The notes below the pieces were generated by a model that worked only from the letters and a program-made list of their open reading frames with translations, searched no databases and had not been told where the DNA came from. This document shows positions 62,496-64,000 of a stretch of DNA of 64,000 nt, piece by piece. Origin of the DNA: Corynebacterium sp. UBA2622. Lineage in GTDB: Bacteria > Actinomycetota > Actinomycetes > Mycobacteriales > Mycobacteriaceae. A program made the translations under genes and the position numbers. Position 1 is the stretch's first letter. The number at the start of each line of letters is the position of its first letter. The DNA is taken from NCBI RefSeq assembly GCF_002339505.1, contig NZ_DDJO01000009.1, positions 212,416 to 276,415 on the forward strand, read 5' to 3'.

Positions 62496-62645
62496 TCCGA
62501 CCTGCCCGCAACCCGTCCCGGGTGTAGCCGAACGGGCGAGAAATACCCCCTATACGCCCGTCCATGCTGCAATTTTTGCAAACCTTATGAAATTAATTCA
62601 CCAAAATGTGTATACGGTCACTGTTTCCGTGTAGAAGTTACATTC

Positions 62646-63395
62646 ATGACACAGGCCCAAGGACCAATGATTCGCATCGAAGGCGTCGAAAAGTACTTCG
62701 GCGACTTCCACGCGCTGAAAAACATCAACCTTGACGTTCCCCGAGGCCAGGTTGTCGTCGTCCTCGGTCCTTCCGGCTCCGGTAAGTCCACCCTGTGTCG
62801 CACGATCAACCGCCTCGAGACCATCGACAAGGGAACCATCGAGATCGACGGCAAGCGCCTCCCCGAGGAGGGCAGGGAGCTGGCGAAGCTGCGCGCCGAT
62901 GTCGGCATGGTGTTCCAGCAGTTCAACCTCTTTCCCCACCTCACCATCCGCGACAACGTGACCCTCGGGCCCATGAAAGTGCGCAAGGCGGGCAAGGAAG
63001 CCGCCACCAAGCGCGCGAACGAGCTCCTCGACCGCGTCGGCATCGGCAACCAGGCGGACAAGTACCCCGCCCAGCTCTCCGGCGGCCAGCAGCAGCGCGT
63101 GGCGATCGCCCGCGCGCTCGCCATGGACCCGAAGGTCATGCTTTTCGACGAGCCGACCTCCGCCCTCGACCCCGAGATGGTGGGCGAAGTGCTCGACGTC
63201 ATGGCCGAGCTCGCCCGCTCCGGCATGACGATGGTCGTGGTCACACACGAGATGGGCTTCGCCCGCAAGGTGGCGGACCGCATCCTCTTCATGGCCGACG
63301 GCGAGATTGTCGAGGACACCGACCCGGAGAGCTTCTTCGCCAACCCCGCGTCCAGCCGCGCCCGGGACTTCCTGGGCAAGATCCTCCCCCACTGA
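62646..63395 (+). CDS. gluA: Glutamate ABC transporter ATPase GluA
   Basis: A 249-residue polar amino-acid ABC ATPase. Walker A VVLGPSGSGKSTL, Q-loop MVFQQFNLFPHL, signature LSGGQQQRVAIARAL, Walker B VMLFDEPTSALDP and switch His in VTHEMGF. With the following binding-protein gene it forms the start of gluABCD for glutamate uptake. The frame is open far upstream, but homology begins at MTQAQGPMIRIEGVEKYF; the ribosome site is weak. Confidence 0.92.
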   Translation: MTQAQGPMIRIEGVEKYFGDFHALKNINLDVPRGQVVVVLGPSGSGKSTLCRTINRLETIDKGTIEIDGKRLPEEGRELAKLRADVGMVFQQFNLFPHLTIRDNVTLGPMKVRKAGKEAATKRANELLDRVGIGNQADKYPAQLSGGQQQRVAIARALAMDPKVMLFDEPTSALDPEMVGEVLDVMAELARSGMTMVVVTHEMGFARKVADRILFMADGEIVEDTDPESFFANPASSRARDFLGKILPH

Positions 63396-63452
63396 CACTG
63401 ACACCCGGGACCGAAAACTTCACCCCCTTCACCCCAACCAAGGAGAAAAACC

Positions 63453-64000
63453 ATGAACCGCATCCTGCGCTCCCTCGCCGCCGCGGCCGTCGCCACCCTG
63501 ACCGCCACCACCCTCGCCGCCTGCGGTGGCGGTGACAGCGGCTCCTCCAACCAGGGCCTGCTCTCCCAGATCGAGTCCGGCAAGGTCACCCTGGGCACCA
63601 AGTACGACCAGCCGGGCCTCGGCCTGCGCGAGGGCGACGGCTCCATGAAGGGTCTCGACGTCGACGTGCTGACCTACGTGGTCAACTCCATCGCCGACGA
63701 CAAGGGGTGGAAGCACCCGGAGATCACCTGGCGCGAGACCCCCTCCGCCCAGCGCGAGACGCTAATCCAGAACGGCGAGGTCGCCGCCATCGGCGCGACC
63801 TACTCCATCAACAAGTCCCGCGCAGAGGCCGTCAGCTTCGGCGGCCCCTACCTGCTGACCCACCAGGGCCTGCTCGTTCGCTCCGGCGAGAGCAACATCA
63901 AGGGCCTGAACGACCTTGACGGCCGCATCCTCTGCTCCGTCACCGGCTCCACCCCGGCGCAGAAGGTCAAGGACGCGCTTCCGGGCGTGCAGCTGCAGGA
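63453..64000 (+). CDS. gluB: Glutamate-binding lipoprotein GluB, cut by window end
   Basis: The first about 182 residues of a family 3 periplasmic-type binding protein. A lipoprotein signal ends with TTLAAC; the mature part has VTLGTKYDQPGLG, LDVDVLTYVV and IGATYSINKSRAEAVSFGGPY, typical of amino-acid-binding proteins. AAGGAG precedes the ATG. It follows gluA by 57 bases and continues beyond the window. Confidence 0.92.
   Translation, partial: MNRILRSLAAAAVATLTATTLAACGGGDSGSSNQGLLSQIESGKVTLGTKYDQPGLGLREGDGSMKGLDVDVLTYVVNSIADDKGWKHPEITWRETPSAQRETLIQNGEVAAIGATYSINKSRAEAVSFGGPYLLTHQGLLVRSGESNIKGLNDLDGRILCSVTGSTPAQKVKDALPGVQLQ

Overview
The window is chromosomal DNA of a high-G+C actinobacterium, almost certainly a Corynebacterium. 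The evidence is gene content and order: sigA, sigB, dtxR, galE, oxyR, hrpA, nrdR, lexA and a sugR-like gene lie in the order known for this genus, and an arabinofuranosyltransferase (AftC-type), hemQ, DUF3000, RNase D, dxs, dut, DUF4193, suhB and ppgK follow the order I recall from mycobacteria and corynebacteria. No rRNA, insertion sequence or CRISPR array was seen.

Left end (1-5310): a HIT-family hydrolase (cut by the window edge) and thrS, followed by a three-gene export/copper cluster read leftwards: CopC-like protein, PCu(A)C-like lipoprotein with a His-rich tail, and a Tat-exported DyP-type peroxidase.

Integrated element (about 5547-12130): a compact, visibly A+T-richer island lies in the 3' end of a tRNA-Val(CAC) gene. 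It is bounded by a 16-bp direct repeat and carries a tyrosine integrase, three small genes (two with Xis/AlpA-like HTH domains), an unknown protein with an internal repeat, a primase-polymerase/helicase fusion, a cluster of ten TTACGGAAGT-type iterons that looks like a replication origin, and a small zinc-ribbon gene. No conjugation or capsid gene is visible. The gene set is that of a minimal integrative replicon or satellite.

Middle (12116-33226): four tRNA genes (Val-CAC, Gly-GCC, Val-GAC, Gly-GCC), then genes for cell-wall arabinan synthesis, methionine sulfoxide repair, heme (HemQ), RNA processing (RNase D, a TrmA-type methyltransferase), isoprenoid precursors (Dxs), nucleotide pool (Dut), inositol phosphate (SuhB), polyphosphate glucokinase, the primary sigma factor SigA, helicases and SigB. 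Divergent gene pairs with very short or no leaders are common.

Right half (33226-64000): iron regulator DtxR with GalE, redox regulator OxyR next to a DadA-like oxidoreductase, HrpA, the NrdR-DivS-like/LexA SOS block with LexA-type boxes, a SugR-like DeoR regulator directly followed by a uracil permease, HflX, DapF-MiaA, a DUF349 protein, a TetR regulator divergent from a membrane protein with a clear double operator, MiaB, and the start of a glutamate ABC transporter (gluA, gluB). Regulators of iron, oxidative stress, DNA damage, stationary phase and sugar uptake are thus concentrated in about 25 kb. The likeliest unexplored biology is the small integrated element and its cis-acting sites.
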